Below, piece by piece: positions 14,321-22,275 of a stretch of 63,668 bases of DNA. The notes below the pieces were generated by a model that worked only from the letters and a program-made list of their open reading frames with translations, did no database searches and was not told where the DNA came from. Position numbers and translations under genes: made by a program. Source of the stretch: Kiritimatiellia bacterium (GTDB taxonomy: Bacteria; Verrucomicrobiota; Kiritimatiellia; RFP12; DVOR01); NCBI GenBank assembly GCA_900771325.1, contig CAAGNN010000087.1, positions 1-63,668 of the forward strand. The letters run 5' to 3'. Numbering within the stretch: the first letter of the stretch is position 1; every line of letters starts with the position of its first letter.

Positions 14321-16120
14321 GAGCATGTTAAGTTATGTACGCCAAGTGTTGTTCTGCACGCGATTAGGTCTGTGAAACAGTGGTGGGGAGAACATACGGG
14401 GTGGACTGATCGTCTATTGTTGTTTGGCTTTGCAGGCTTGCTAGTGGGAATAATTGCTTGCTTCTTCCCATATTTCATCGTTGCAGATGCTTCGTTTCAT
14501 TTGCTACGTATGGAGGGACTTGCGCAACATTTTCTTTCGGGAGGTGGTTATCCATGCAGGGTTTATGAACACGCAGTCAGTGGCTATGGATATGCTGCGC
14601 CGATGTTCTATTGCGACTTATTCATTGTGCCCTTCGCGCTCTTGAGAACGATTGGCCTTTCTAAGAGCATTTGCTTTGGTGCTTGGGTAATGTCGATTTT
14701 TGCGCTTGGCGGTGGATTGATGTATTACGCCTCCAAGTGGTTTGGCTTAAGTGTAAAGCAGGCTCGCTGGGCGGCGTGGCTTTTCATCGTCTGCCCAGTA
14801 TTACAGAGTTCGCTATTAGTGCCTTGTGGCATTGGCGGTGCCACGGCAACAGCTTTTTTACCCTGTCTCTTCTTTGCTATTTGTGAATTGACAACTCGTG
14901 CGTCGTTGACAACTTCACGGCGCGTTCAGACGAGTGGTTGGCTGATTGTTGGTGGGTGTGGCATTCTACTGTCGCACACGATCACGATGGCCCTCAGTGG
15001 ATTAGTCTTTGGGTTGTGGTGTTTGGCACGCTTGCGTTTTCTTGTGATTAATTGGCGAAACCTTGTGACATTAGTTGTTGCAGGAGGAATTATTCTATTG
15101 CTCTCTGCTTGGTATTGGTTGCCAATGTTGGAACAGGTTTATTCGGCAGACCTGGTGGTCTTTTCAATGGATCAGCGACTTCGTCTTGAAGATACTGTCT
15201 CGAATTTTCCTATCACATGCCTGTTTTTGCCGCTATGGACTGTGAATGCGTTTAGGAAATATCTGCCCGAATGGTTTCAGTTCTCACCGGCCTGCTGTTC
15301 GCTATTGGGATGGGTGCTCTTGCCGTTGGGTGTCGTATGGGCTCGCTATTGGCGCGTGCTGAAGAGGGAGGTTTGGTGCAAGTGCACATTCGTGATGTTG
15401 CTGGTCTTGGTGATTGTAATGACCTGTAAGCCGTTGGTTAGGTTGCTAAATGGTCCATTGGGGTGGATCCAGTTTCCAGCTCGATTTTCGAGTTTTTGGT
15501 GGGTGGGCGTAATTCCGTTGAGTTTACATTGTATAGTCTCTACATCTCCTCGAGCCCGGAAGGCGGTCTTGTATGGTTTCTTGGTGGCATCAATCTTGGC
15601 GTTTATTCGCCCGGTATTATTGCGTGGGCACGTGTGGCTCAATCTTCACGGAAACTATCCAACACCGAATACACTACAACTTAATCTAGGGGCCGGCGAG
15701 TTTTTGCCGCGCCGGTGGGCAACTCTGATGAAGCACGGTGAAGCATATAATGACCCGATGGGCGAAGCTGCGGCCAAAGTCTTCCCCATCACGGCCAGGA
15801 TGGCGGTTCCGCAAACACGGATAGAAGTTGATGAAAATTCTCCCCGTACGATTACTTTTCAACATTTCTACTATCCGGGTTATCAAGCCGTTGTTGCGAA
15901 TGTTCTCTTCCCCGTTGAGGAGAGCGAGGAAGGAACGATAACGCTTCGTTTGCCAGAAGGCGCTAATGGGGTGGTTGAAGTCAAGTATGCCGGGACGTTG
16001 GTGCAGCGGGTGGCGAATGGGATTTCGCTGGGGGCGATCATCGCGCTTGGGGTGGGGGGCGTTGTGTGGCTGTGGCGGCATCGCCGAAGTCGGCGGATGG
16101 TGAACCTGGCTCGACCTTAA
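14321..16120 (+). CDS. large polytopic membrane protein, putative GT-C-like or YfhO-like surface-glycan protein
   Basis: A 599-residue protein with roughly 11-13 hydrophobic segments. It has a first extracytoplasmic loop with ADASFHLLRMEGLAQHF and GYGYAAPMFY, and a C-terminal soluble stretch (about 480-570, FQHFYYPGYQAVV) before a last membrane helix. The early Asp (FIVADASFH) and the topology resemble GT-C glycosyltransferases using lipid-linked sugars, but the family is not certain. It follows the GT2 enzyme after 2 nt, which supports a two-step surface glycosylation role. Bases 14321-15990 are visibly richer in A+T and use TTG/TTA/ATT codons more than neighbouring genes, a sign of acquisition by transfer. 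Confidence 0.6.
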   Translation, partial: EHVKLCTPSVVLHAIRSVKQWWGEHTGWTDRLLLFGFAGLLVGIIACFFPYFIVADASFHLLRMEGLAQHFLSGGGYPCRVYEHAVSGYGYAAPMFYCDLFIVPFALLRTIGLSKSICFGAWVMSIFALGGGLMYYASKWFGLSVKQARWAAWLFIVCPVLQSSLLVPCGIGGATATAFLPCLFFAICELTTRASLTTSRRVQTSGWLIVGGCGILLSHTITMALSGLVFGLWCLARLRFLVINWRNLVTLVVAGGIILLLSAWYWLPMLEQVYSADLVVFSMDQRLRLEDTVSNFPITCLFLPLWTVNAFRKYLPEWFQFSPACCSLLGWVLLPLGVVWARYWRVLKREVWCKCTFVMLLVLVIVMTCKPLVRLLNGPLGWIQFPARFSSFWWVGVIPLSLHCIVSTSPRARKAVLYGFLVASILAFIRPVLLRGHVWLNLHGNYPTPNTLQLNLGAGEFLPRRWATLMKHGEAYNDPMGEAAAKVFPITARMAVPQTRIEVDENSPRTITFQHFYYPGYQAVVANVLFPVEESEEGTITLRLPEGANGVVEVKYAGTLVQRVANGISLGAIIALGVGGVVWLWRHRRSRRMVNLARP

Positions 16121-16147
16121 ACGACATCCTCCCCGAGGCCGATTGTT

Positions 16148-16323
16148 AAGACTTAGACTTAATTCAATTACGACTGACTGTTATTTCAATTAAGACTAAC
16201 TGTTAATTCAATTAAGACTGAGTCTTATTAGTTTCGCCCGCCCCGGGGTGACTTCGCATCCGCCCCGGGTTGACCTTGGACCCGCCCCGGGTTGACCTTG
16301 CATCCGCCCCGGGTTGAGGTTGT
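16148..16323. repeat. composite 22-bp array, locus 4: AT-rich units followed in phase by GC-rich units
   Basis: Eight units at exactly 22-bp steps: 16148, 16170, 16192, 16214, 16236, 16258, 16280 and 16302. The first four have AT-rich cores of the AAGACTNAGTCTT type (the unit at 16214 is a perfect palindrome AAGACTGAGTCTT) and spacers AATTCAATT. The last four have GC-rich cores (ATCCGCCCCGGGT, ACCCGCCCCGGGT) and TGACCTTGG-like spacers. Two unrelated sequences share one 13+9 register without a break. It fills most of the 294-bp gap between the membrane protein and the next operon. Confidence 0.95.
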
Positions 16324-16360
16324 CGCTGGGGGTGGGGGTGGTGCGCGGCGGGGGGAGTTG

Positions 16361-16369
16361 TGCTACAAT
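16361..16369 (+). promoter_or_regulatory. extended -10 promoter of the saccharopine-dehydrogenase-family operon
   Basis: TGCTACAAT, 45 bp before the ATG at 16415. The nearest GC-rich repeat unit begins 59 bp upstream. There is no clear -35. Confidence 0.5.
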
Positions 16370-16414
16370 GGGGCCATCTTCCCGATGTGATGGATTGCAG
16401 AAAGGACACAGGCC

Positions 16415-17614
16415 ATGCGGGTTTTGATGATTGGTGCCGGCGGCGTCGGCAGTGTGGTGGCGCATAAGTTGGCGCAGGTGCCGGAGGTTTTCTCCGAGAT
16501 TATGCTCGCGTCTCGGACGAAGGCGCGCGTGGATGCCTTGGCCGCGGAGTTGGGTCGGCCGGTGCAGACGGCGCAGGTGGATGCGGATAATGTGCCCGAA
16601 CTGGTGGCGCTTATCCGCAGTTTCAAGCCGGATTTGGTGATGAATATTGCCTTGCCCTATCAGGACTTGCACATTATGGACGCGTGCTTGGAGGCGGGGT
16701 GCGACTATTTGGATACGGCGAACTACGAGCCGCTGGACACGGCGAAGTTTGAGTACAAGTGGCAGTGGGCCTATCAGGAGCGCTTTAAGGAAGCCGGGCG
16801 GATGGCGCTCTTGGGTAGCGGCTTCGACCCGGGGGTCTCGTCGGTCTTCTGCACCTATATTCAGAAGCATTACATTCCGCAGATTCGCGAGATTGACATT
16901 ATCGACTGCAACGCGGGCAATAACGGCCATCCCTTCGCGACGAACTTCAACCCGGAGATCAACATCCGCGAGGTGTCGGCCAAGGGGCGCTATTGGGAGC
17001 AGGGCAAGGGCTTTGTGGAGACCGAGCCGCTCTCGGTTAAGCAGCCCTTCGAGATGCCCGAGGGGTTGGGCACGCTCAACACCTATCTGATGTACCACGA
17101 GGAGCTCGAGAGCCTGGCCAAGTTTATTCCCGGCCTCCAGCGCGCGCGCTTCTGGATGAGCTTCTCGGATAACTACCTCAAGCACCTGGAGGTGCTCAAG
17201 AACGTGGGGATGACGCGTATCGACCCGGTGATGTACCAGGGCCGCGAGATTGTCCCTATCCAGTTCCTCAAGGCGTTGCTGCCCGACCCGGCCACCCTCG
17301 GTCCGGTCACCAAGGGCAAGACCTGCATTGGCTGCCAGGTGCGCGGGCTCGACTTCGAGGGCAAGCCCAAGACGGTCTACGTCTACAACATCTGCGACCA
17401 CCAGGAATGCTACAAGGAGGTCAAGTCCCAGGCCATCAGCTACACCACCGGCGTGCCGGCGATGATTGGCGCGAAGATGATGCTCACCGGCAAGTGGCGC
17501 GGCACGGGCGTCTTCAATATGGAACAGTTCGACCCCGATCCCTTTATGGAGGACCTTGGCAAGTACGGTCTGCCCTGGAAGGTGATTGAGGGCGAGGTCT
17601 TCCACCGAGCCTAA
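16415..17614 (+). CDS. saccharopine dehydrogenase family protein, probably carboxynorspermidine dehydrogenase
   Basis: A 399-residue NAD(P)-dependent enzyme. The Rossmann start is VLMIGAGGVGSVVAHKL. Then come MLASRTKARVDALAAEL, NIALPYQDLHIMDACLEAGCDYLDTANYE and GSGFDPGVSSVFCTYIQK, motifs shared by carboxynorspermidine/carboxyspermidine dehydrogenases, which condense aspartate semialdehyde with a diamine. The length (about 400) fits these rather than the bifunctional or fungal saccharopine enzymes. A carboxynorspermidine decarboxylase (nspC) is not adjacent, so the exact polyamine role is inference. It is first in a tight run with proA, 5-FCL and an MBL-fold hydrolase. Confidence 0.75.
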   Translation: MRVLMIGAGGVGSVVAHKLAQVPEVFSEIMLASRTKARVDALAAELGRPVQTAQVDADNVPELVALIRSFKPDLVMNIALPYQDLHIMDACLEAGCDYLDTANYEPLDTAKFEYKWQWAYQERFKEAGRMALLGSGFDPGVSSVFCTYIQKHYIPQIREIDIIDCNAGNNGHPFATNFNPEINIREVSAKGRYWEQGKGFVETEPLSVKQPFEMPEGLGTLNTYLMYHEELESLAKFIPGLQRARFWMSFSDNYLKHLEVLKNVGMTRIDPVMYQGREIVPIQFLKALLPDPATLGPVTKGKTCIGCQVRGLDFEGKPKTVYVYNICDHQECYKEVKSQAISYTTGVPAMIGAKMMLTGKWRGTGVFNMEQFDPDPFMEDLGKYGLPWKVIEGEVFHRA

Positions 17615-17615
17615 G

Positions 17616-18800
17616 ATGGAAGCGCTCCTGGCGGCAAAGGCGGCCGCGCGCACGGTTGGGCAATTGCCTGATCGCGCGCGGCGCGACTTGCTGGACGCAT
17701 TGGCTGCGGCCCTGCGGCGGTCGGCCGATGAACTCCTCAAGGCGAACGAAGCGGATGTGGCGGCGATGGCGCCGGCCGATCCGCGGCGGGATCGCTTGCT
17801 CTTGACGCCGGAGCGCCTGGCAGGCGTGGCTGCGGGGGTGGAGGCGGTGGCGCGTCTGGGCGAGGTGTTGTGGGAGGAGCTGGAGGCGCGCGAGCGGCCC
17901 AGCGGAATCCGCCTGCGGCGCGTGCGTGTGCCGTTGGGGGTGGTGGGGTGCATCTACGAGGCGCGGCCAAACGTCACGGTGGATGTGGCGGCGCTCTGTC
18001 TGCGGACCGGGAATGTGGCCGTGCTCAAGGGGGGCAAGGAGGCGGCACGGACAAATGAGGCGCTTGCGAAGGTGATGGGCAGGGTGTTGCGCGAGGCGGG
18101 GTTGCCCGAGGCGGCCATCACGCTTTTGCCGCCGACGCATGAGGCCGCCGAGGCATTGATGAAGGCCGAGGGGCTGGTGGATGTGCTCATTCCGCGGGGG
18201 AGTGCCGGGCTTATCCGCGCGGTGCGCGAGCAGGCGTTGGTGCCGGTCATTGAGACGGGCACCGGGGTCTGCCACATCTATCTGCACGAAGATGCGGATC
18301 TCACCATCGCCACGCGGGTGGTGGCCAATGCGAAGATGCGCCGGGTGTCGGTGTGCAATGCGCTCGACTGCCTGTTGGTGCACCGTTCGCTCGTGGGGGA
18401 GGCGTTGGAGCGGGTGCTCGCGCCCTGCCGCGAGCGGGGGGTGGAGATCCACACCGAGCCGGAGAATTGGGGGCGCGAGTGGCTCTCGATGGCGATGTCG
18501 GTGCGGGTGATCGAGTCGCTCGACGAGGCGCTCGAGCACATCGCGCGGTTCGGGTCGGGCCACAGCGAAGCCATCGTCACGCGCAGCCCCGAGGCGGCCC
18601 GGCGCTTCCAGCGGGAGGTCGATGCTGCGTGCGTCTATGTGAACACGCCCACCTCCTTTACCGATGGCGCGGAGTTCGGGTTGGGGGCTGAGGTGGGGAT
18701 TTCCACCCAGAAGTTGCACGCGCGCGGGCCGATGGGCCTGACCGCGCTCACCACCAGCAAGTGGCTCATTGAGAGTGATGGAGCCGTGAGAAGCGTATGA
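17616..18800 (+). CDS. proA: gamma-glutamyl phosphate reductase (glutamate-5-semialdehyde dehydrogenase)
   Basis: Reduces L-glutamyl 5-phosphate to glutamate-5-semialdehyde with NADPH, the second step of proline synthesis. It is 394 residues, slightly shorter than E. coli ProA (417). It has PLGVVGCIYEARPNVT, AVLKGGKEAARTN and the catalytic cysteine in RRVSVCNALD. The end, HARGPMGLTALTTSKW, is the canonical ProA C-terminus. The start ATG at 17616 is one base after the previous stop, and translation is likely coupled. No proB is nearby. The stop overlaps the start of the next gene by ATGA. Confidence 0.95.
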   Translation: MEALLAAKAAARTVGQLPDRARRDLLDALAAALRRSADELLKANEADVAAMAPADPRRDRLLLTPERLAGVAAGVEAVARLGEVLWEELEARERPSGIRLRRVRVPLGVVGCIYEARPNVTVDVAALCLRTGNVAVLKGGKEAARTNEALAKVMGRVLREAGLPEAAITLLPPTHEAAEALMKAEGLVDVLIPRGSAGLIRAVREQALVPVIETGTGVCHIYLHEDADLTIATRVVANAKMRRVSVCNALDCLLVHRSLVGEALERVLAPCRERGVEIHTEPENWGREWLSMAMSVRVIESLDEALEHIARFGSGHSEAIVTRSPEAARRFQREVDAACVYVNTPTSFTDGAEFGLGAEVGISTQKLHARGPMGLTALTTSKWLIESDGAVRSV

Positions 18801-19459
18801 TGACTAACCTGTCCCCCGAAGCCCTGCGGCAAGCCAAGCGCGAGGTGCGCGCGCAGATGCGCCAGTTGCGCGCGGAGATTTCCAAGAATGACCGCTTCCT
18901 GGCCGGGAAGCAGGCAGCCGATATGTTGTTTGATCTGCGCGGGCTGGCCTTGGTGCCGCGCTTCTGTTCCTTTGCCTCCTATCTGAGCACGGATGAAGAG
19001 TTCCCCACCGAGGAGCTGCATCTGGCGCTCTTCCAGGTGGGGGCCGCCGTGGCGGTGCCGCGCTTCTCGCAGCGGATGCAGGATTACCACTGGTCGCCTT
19101 TGCCGCCGGGGGCACCGTTGCGGCAGGGGCCGCACGGCATTTGGGAGCCGGCCGAGCCGCTGCGCGCCAGCCGCGCCGCCATCGAGGTGGTGTTGGTGCC
19201 GGGGCTGGCCTTTGACATTCGCGGCGGGCGTATCGGCTATGGCGCGGGCATCTACGATCGGCTCCTAGCGCAGCTGCGCCCCGGGGTCTTGCGCATCGGC
19301 GTGGCCTACAACTGCCAGGTGCTGCGCGATCCGCTCCCCCAGGAAGCGCACGATCGGCAGATGGATTACATCGTCACCGAGGACCACTGGATTGACTGCC
19401 GCCGCGCGCGCAATGTTCGCCGCCCGGGCTTCGGCACGCCGACACCGGTGGTCAAGTAA
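18797..19459 (+). CDS. 5-formyltetrahydrofolate cyclo-ligase
   Basis: A 220-residue ATP-dependent enzyme converting 5-formyl-THF to 5,10-methenyl-THF, recycling an inhibitory folate. The N-terminal basic helix is KREVRAQMRQLRAEI. The middle has CSFASYLSTDEEFPTEEL and PHGIWEP, and the ATP-binding loop reads GGRIGYGAGIYDRLL (usual form GGRLGRGGGYYDR). The ATG overlaps the proA stop (ATGA), so translational coupling is likely. It joins glyA, fhs and panB as one-carbon genes scattered over the window. Confidence 0.88.
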   Translation: MMTNLSPEALRQAKREVRAQMRQLRAEISKNDRFLAGKQAADMLFDLRGLALVPRFCSFASYLSTDEEFPTEELHLALFQVGAAVAVPRFSQRMQDYHWSPLPPGAPLRQGPHGIWEPAEPLRASRAAIEVVLVPGLAFDIRGGRIGYGAGIYDRLLAQLRPGVLRIGVAYNCQVLRDPLPQEAHDRQMDYIVTEDHWIDCRRARNVRRPGFGTPTPVVK

Positions 19460-19460
19460 G

Positions 19461-20255
19461 ATGGCTCCGGAGCCCTTTTCGCTGCAGTTCCTGGGCACCG
19501 GCACCTCGGTGGGCGTGCCGATAATCGGTTGCACTTGCCCAACTTGTACTAGCCCCGACCCGCGCGACCGCCGCCGCCGCGCCTGCGCCTATGTCCGCCT
19601 GGGGGAGAGGGCCCTCCTGCTCGATGCCGGGCCGGACCTGCGCGAAGCCTGCCTCCAGTGGCGCGTGACGCGGGTCGATGCCGTCTTCATCACCCACCTT
19701 CATGCCGACCACATCTTTGGCTTCGACGACCTGCGCCGCTTCAACACCATCCAGGGCAACCAGGTCATCCCCTGCTACGCCGGTCCCGAGACGCTCGAAG
19801 GGATGCGCCGCATCTTCCCTTACATCACCACGCGCCCGAACGCCCAGGGGCTCTATCGGCCGCTGATTGACTTCGTGCCCGTCCAGGAGCCCTTCGAGGC
19901 CTTGGGCGCGCGCCTCACCCCCTTGCGCGTGGTGCACGGCAACCTCGAGACGCTGGGGCTGCGCGTTGACTTCGCCGGCCGCTCTCTGGCCTACCTGCCC
20001 GATGTCCACGAATTGCCGGAGGAGACCCTTGCCCAGCTTCAAGGGCTGGATCTATTGGTGCTCAACTTGCTGCGTCTGCGCCCGCACCCTACGCACCTCA
20101 CGCTCGAGCGCGCGGTGGATTACGCCCAACGTCTTGCCCCTCGCCAGACCTTCTTCACCCACCTCTCGCACGACCTGCCGCACGCCGACTTCGCGCCCCT
20201 CCTCCCGCCCGGGATGGCCATCGCCTGGGACGGGCTCACGTGGGAACTCAAGTAA
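19461..20255 (+). CDS. metallo-beta-lactamase-fold phosphodiesterase, PhnP-like
   Basis: A 264-residue MBL-fold hydrolase. It begins FLGTGTSVGVPIIGC, then a cysteine-containing loop (CTCPTCTSPDPRDRR) like the structural zinc site of PhnP-type enzymes, then the metal motif THLHADHIFGFDDLR. Further ligands are VVHGN, PDVHE and THLSHDLPH. PhnP-like enzymes cleave cyclic phosphodiesters of ribose; the true substrate here is unknown, and no phosphonate genes are near. The ATG follows the previous stop by one base. A strong bidirectional terminator lies right after. Confidence 0.8.
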   Translation: MAPEPFSLQFLGTGTSVGVPIIGCTCPTCTSPDPRDRRRRACAYVRLGERALLLDAGPDLREACLQWRVTRVDAVFITHLHADHIFGFDDLRRFNTIQGNQVIPCYAGPETLEGMRRIFPYITTRPNAQGLYRPLIDFVPVQEPFEALGARLTPLRVVHGNLETLGLRVDFAGRSLAYLPDVHELPEETLAQLQGLDLLVLNLLRLRPHPTHLTLERAVDYAQRLAPRQTFFTHLSHDLPHADFAPLLPPGMAIAWDGLTWELK

Positions 20256-20294
20256 AACAGATTGGGCGCGGCGAAGGCCGCGCCCAATCTGTTT
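20255..20294. terminator. bidirectional terminator between convergent operons
   Basis: An 18-bp perfect stem (20255-20272 with 20277-20294) and a GAAG loop, with A-runs on the left and T-runs on the right. It serves both the plus-strand operon and the minus-strand galE. Confidence 0.92.
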
Positions 20295-20313
20295 CTCTGC
20301 CAATGGCTAGGAC

Positions 20314-21330
20314 TTACTCCGCGTAACCGTTGGGGTTCATCGACTGCCACTTCCAGGAGGAGGCGCACATATCATCGAGGGTGTGCGTGGCGGTCCAGCC
20401 GAGGAGTTCCTTGGCGTAGGTGGGGTCGGCGTAGCACTCGGGGGCATCACCCGGGCGGCGAGGGGCGATCTCGTAGGGGATTTCCTTGCCGCAGGCCTTC
20501 GAGAAGGCGTGGATCATATCGAGGACCGAGTAGCCGGTGCCGGTGCCGAGGTTGACGGTGTAGAGCTTACCGGGGGTCTGCTCAAGCTTCTTGAGGGCGG
20601 CGAGGTGGCCGCGAGCGAGGTCGACCACGTGGATGTAGTCGCGCACGCCAGTGCCGTCCTTGGTGGGATAGTCGTCGCCAAAGACGCGGACCTTGGGCAG
20701 ACGGCCGACGGCGACCTGGGCGATATAGGGCATCAGGTTGTTGGGGATGCCGTTGGGGTTCTCGCCGATGCGGCCGGAGGGGTGGGCACCGACGGGGTTG
20801 AAGTAGCGCAGGAGCATCACGCCCAGGTCGGGCTCGGCGGCCTTGACATCGCTCAGGACGCGCTCGAGGAAGAGCTTGGTGGCGCCGTAGGGGTTGAGGG
20901 CGCCAGTGGAGCAGCTCTCGTCGAGCGGGACCTTCTCGGGCATGCCGTAGACGGTGGCCGAGGAGGAGAAGACGATGTTGCGGCAGCCATATTCCTTCAT
21001 CAGCTTGAGGAGGTTGAAGGTGCCGGTCATATTGTTGTGGTAGTAGAAGAGGGGCTTGGCGACCGATTCACCCACGGCCTTGAGGCCGGCGAAGTGGATG
21101 ACCGCGTCGTAATGGGCTTTCTTGAAGACCTCTTCGAGCGCCTCGTAGTCCAGCAGGTCCACCTTGTAGAAGTGGGGGGTGCGGCCGGCGAGTTCGGCCC
21201 CGCGCTTGACGGCCTCTTCCTGGGAGTTGTAGAGGTTGTCGACGATGGTCACTTCGTATCCGGCCTGTTGGAGCTCGATGACGGTGTGGGTTCCGATATA
21301 TCCGGCGCCGCCGGTGACGAGGATGTGCAT
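20314..21330 (-). CDS. galE: UDP-glucose 4-epimerase
   Basis: A 338-residue SDR enzyme interconverting UDP-glucose and UDP-galactose with bound NAD+. It has the nucleotide-binding GGAGYIGTHT at the N-terminus, FSSSATVYG (catalytic Ser/Thr region), NPYGATKLFLE (catalytic Tyr-x3-Lys) and the late LRYFNPVGAHPSG. All are standard GalE. The start is MHILVTGGAG at 21330, with AAAGGAT upstream on the minus strand. It lies 30 nt after the kinase gene and is last in the operon, supplying UDP-hexoses for envelope glycans. Confidence 0.95.
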   Translation of the reverse strand: MHILVTGGAGYIGTHTVIELQQAGYEVTIVDNLYNSQEEAVKRGAELAGRTPHFYKVDLLDYEALEEVFKKAHYDAVIHFAGLKAVGESVAKPLFYYHNNMTGTFNLLKLMKEYGCRNIVFSSSATVYGMPEKVPLDESCSTGALNPYGATKLFLERVLSDVKAAEPDLGVMLLRYFNPVGAHPSGRIGENPNGIPNNLMPYIAQVAVGRLPKVRVFGDDYPTKDGTGVRDYIHVVDLARGHLAALKKLEQTPGKLYTVNLGTGTGYSVLDMIHAFSKACGKEIPYEIAPRRPGDAPECYADPTYAKELLGWTATHTLDDMCASSWKWQSMNPNGYAE

Positions 21331-21360
21331 GGGTTGATCCTTTCTTTCGTGTTTAAGCAC

Positions 21361-22272
21361 TTACCATTCAGCTGTGAAACTGACAGAACTTTCCCCCGGC
21401 TTGAGCGGGGTTGCCAGGAGGGGCTCTCCGGCATAAAGGTGGGCAATGTCCGCAGCCAACGTTTCCCAATTAGGATAGCGCAACGTACGGTCTTTGGCAA
21501 GCATCCGGTTGAGCATCAGGGCGAGGGGGCGTGGGATGGCGGGCATCAGCACGCGCGGGTCGCGGGCGAAGTTGGGGCCGATGTGCGCGTCGACCACCTG
21601 CTGATCGGTCTTGCCCGGGAAGAGGACGTGGCCGGTGAGCAGCTGGTAGAGGGTGGCGCCGAGCGAGTAGATGTCCGCGCGGCAGTCGAGGTCGGGCAAG
21701 TCGTAGATTTGGTCCGGGCTCATGTAGGCCGGGGTGCCCATAATCTCGCTGGCGTTGTCGGCTGCGCCCTCCTTCGCGGCGGTGAGCACCGAGCGCGAGA
21801 TACCCAGGTCCATCACCTTGACGGTGCCATCGGCATCGACCATAAGGTTATCGGGCTTGAGGTCGCAATGGACCACGCGGAAGCGCTGCCAGGCATACTG
21901 CAGGGCTGCGGCCACCGACTCTAAGATGATGAGCCCGTCGTCGACCTCCAGGTGGCCTTTGCGCGCGAGGTAGGAGGCGAAGGTGTAACCGCGCACCCAC
22001 TCCATCACAAAGTAGGAGAGGCCGTTCTGCTCGCCGGTGTCGTAGACGCGCACGATGTTGCGGTGTTGGAAGCGCGCGCAGGCCTTGGCCTCGTTGCGGA
22101 AGCGCTCGACATCCTCGGGCGTGCGCACAAAGGCCTCCTTGAGCACCTTGACGGCCACCTGCCGCCCCGTGGAGATCTGCCGCGCCAAGTAGACCGTGGC
22201 CGTCCCCCCCTCGCCCAGCACCGATTCCAGGGCCAGGTTCGGAAAGATGTCTGCGGGCGGAAGTTCGGCCAA
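21361..22272 (-). CDS. Hanks-type serine/threonine protein kinase, non-RD, no membrane anchor
   Basis: A 303-residue soluble kinase. It has a glycine loop GEGGTATVY, a VAVKVLK lysine, a catalytic loop HCDLKPDN and metal loop DLG (instead of DFG), an activation segment ending GTPAYMSPDQ, and the DIYSLGATLYQLLTG helix. The usual HRD arginine is Cys, so it should not need activation-loop phosphorylation. Unlike PknB-type kinases it has no transmembrane helix or PASTA domains. It lies 3 nt downstream of a secreted prenyltransferase-repeat protein and before galE. The target is unknown. Confidence 0.92.
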   Translation of the reverse strand: MAELPPADIFPNLALESVLGEGGTATVYLARQISTGRQVAVKVLKEAFVRTPEDVERFRNEAKACARFQHRNIVRVYDTGEQNGLSYFVMEWVRGYTFASYLARKGHLEVDDGLIILESVAAALQYAWQRFRVVHCDLKPDNLMVDADGTVKVMDLGISRSVLTAAKEGAADNASEIMGTPAYMSPDQIYDLPDLDCRADIYSLGATLYQLLTGHVLFPGKTDQQVVDAHIGPNFARDPRVLMPAIPRPLALMLNRMLAKDRTLRYPNWETLAADIAHLYAGEPLLATPLKPGESSVSFTAEW

Positions 22273-22275
22273 GGC

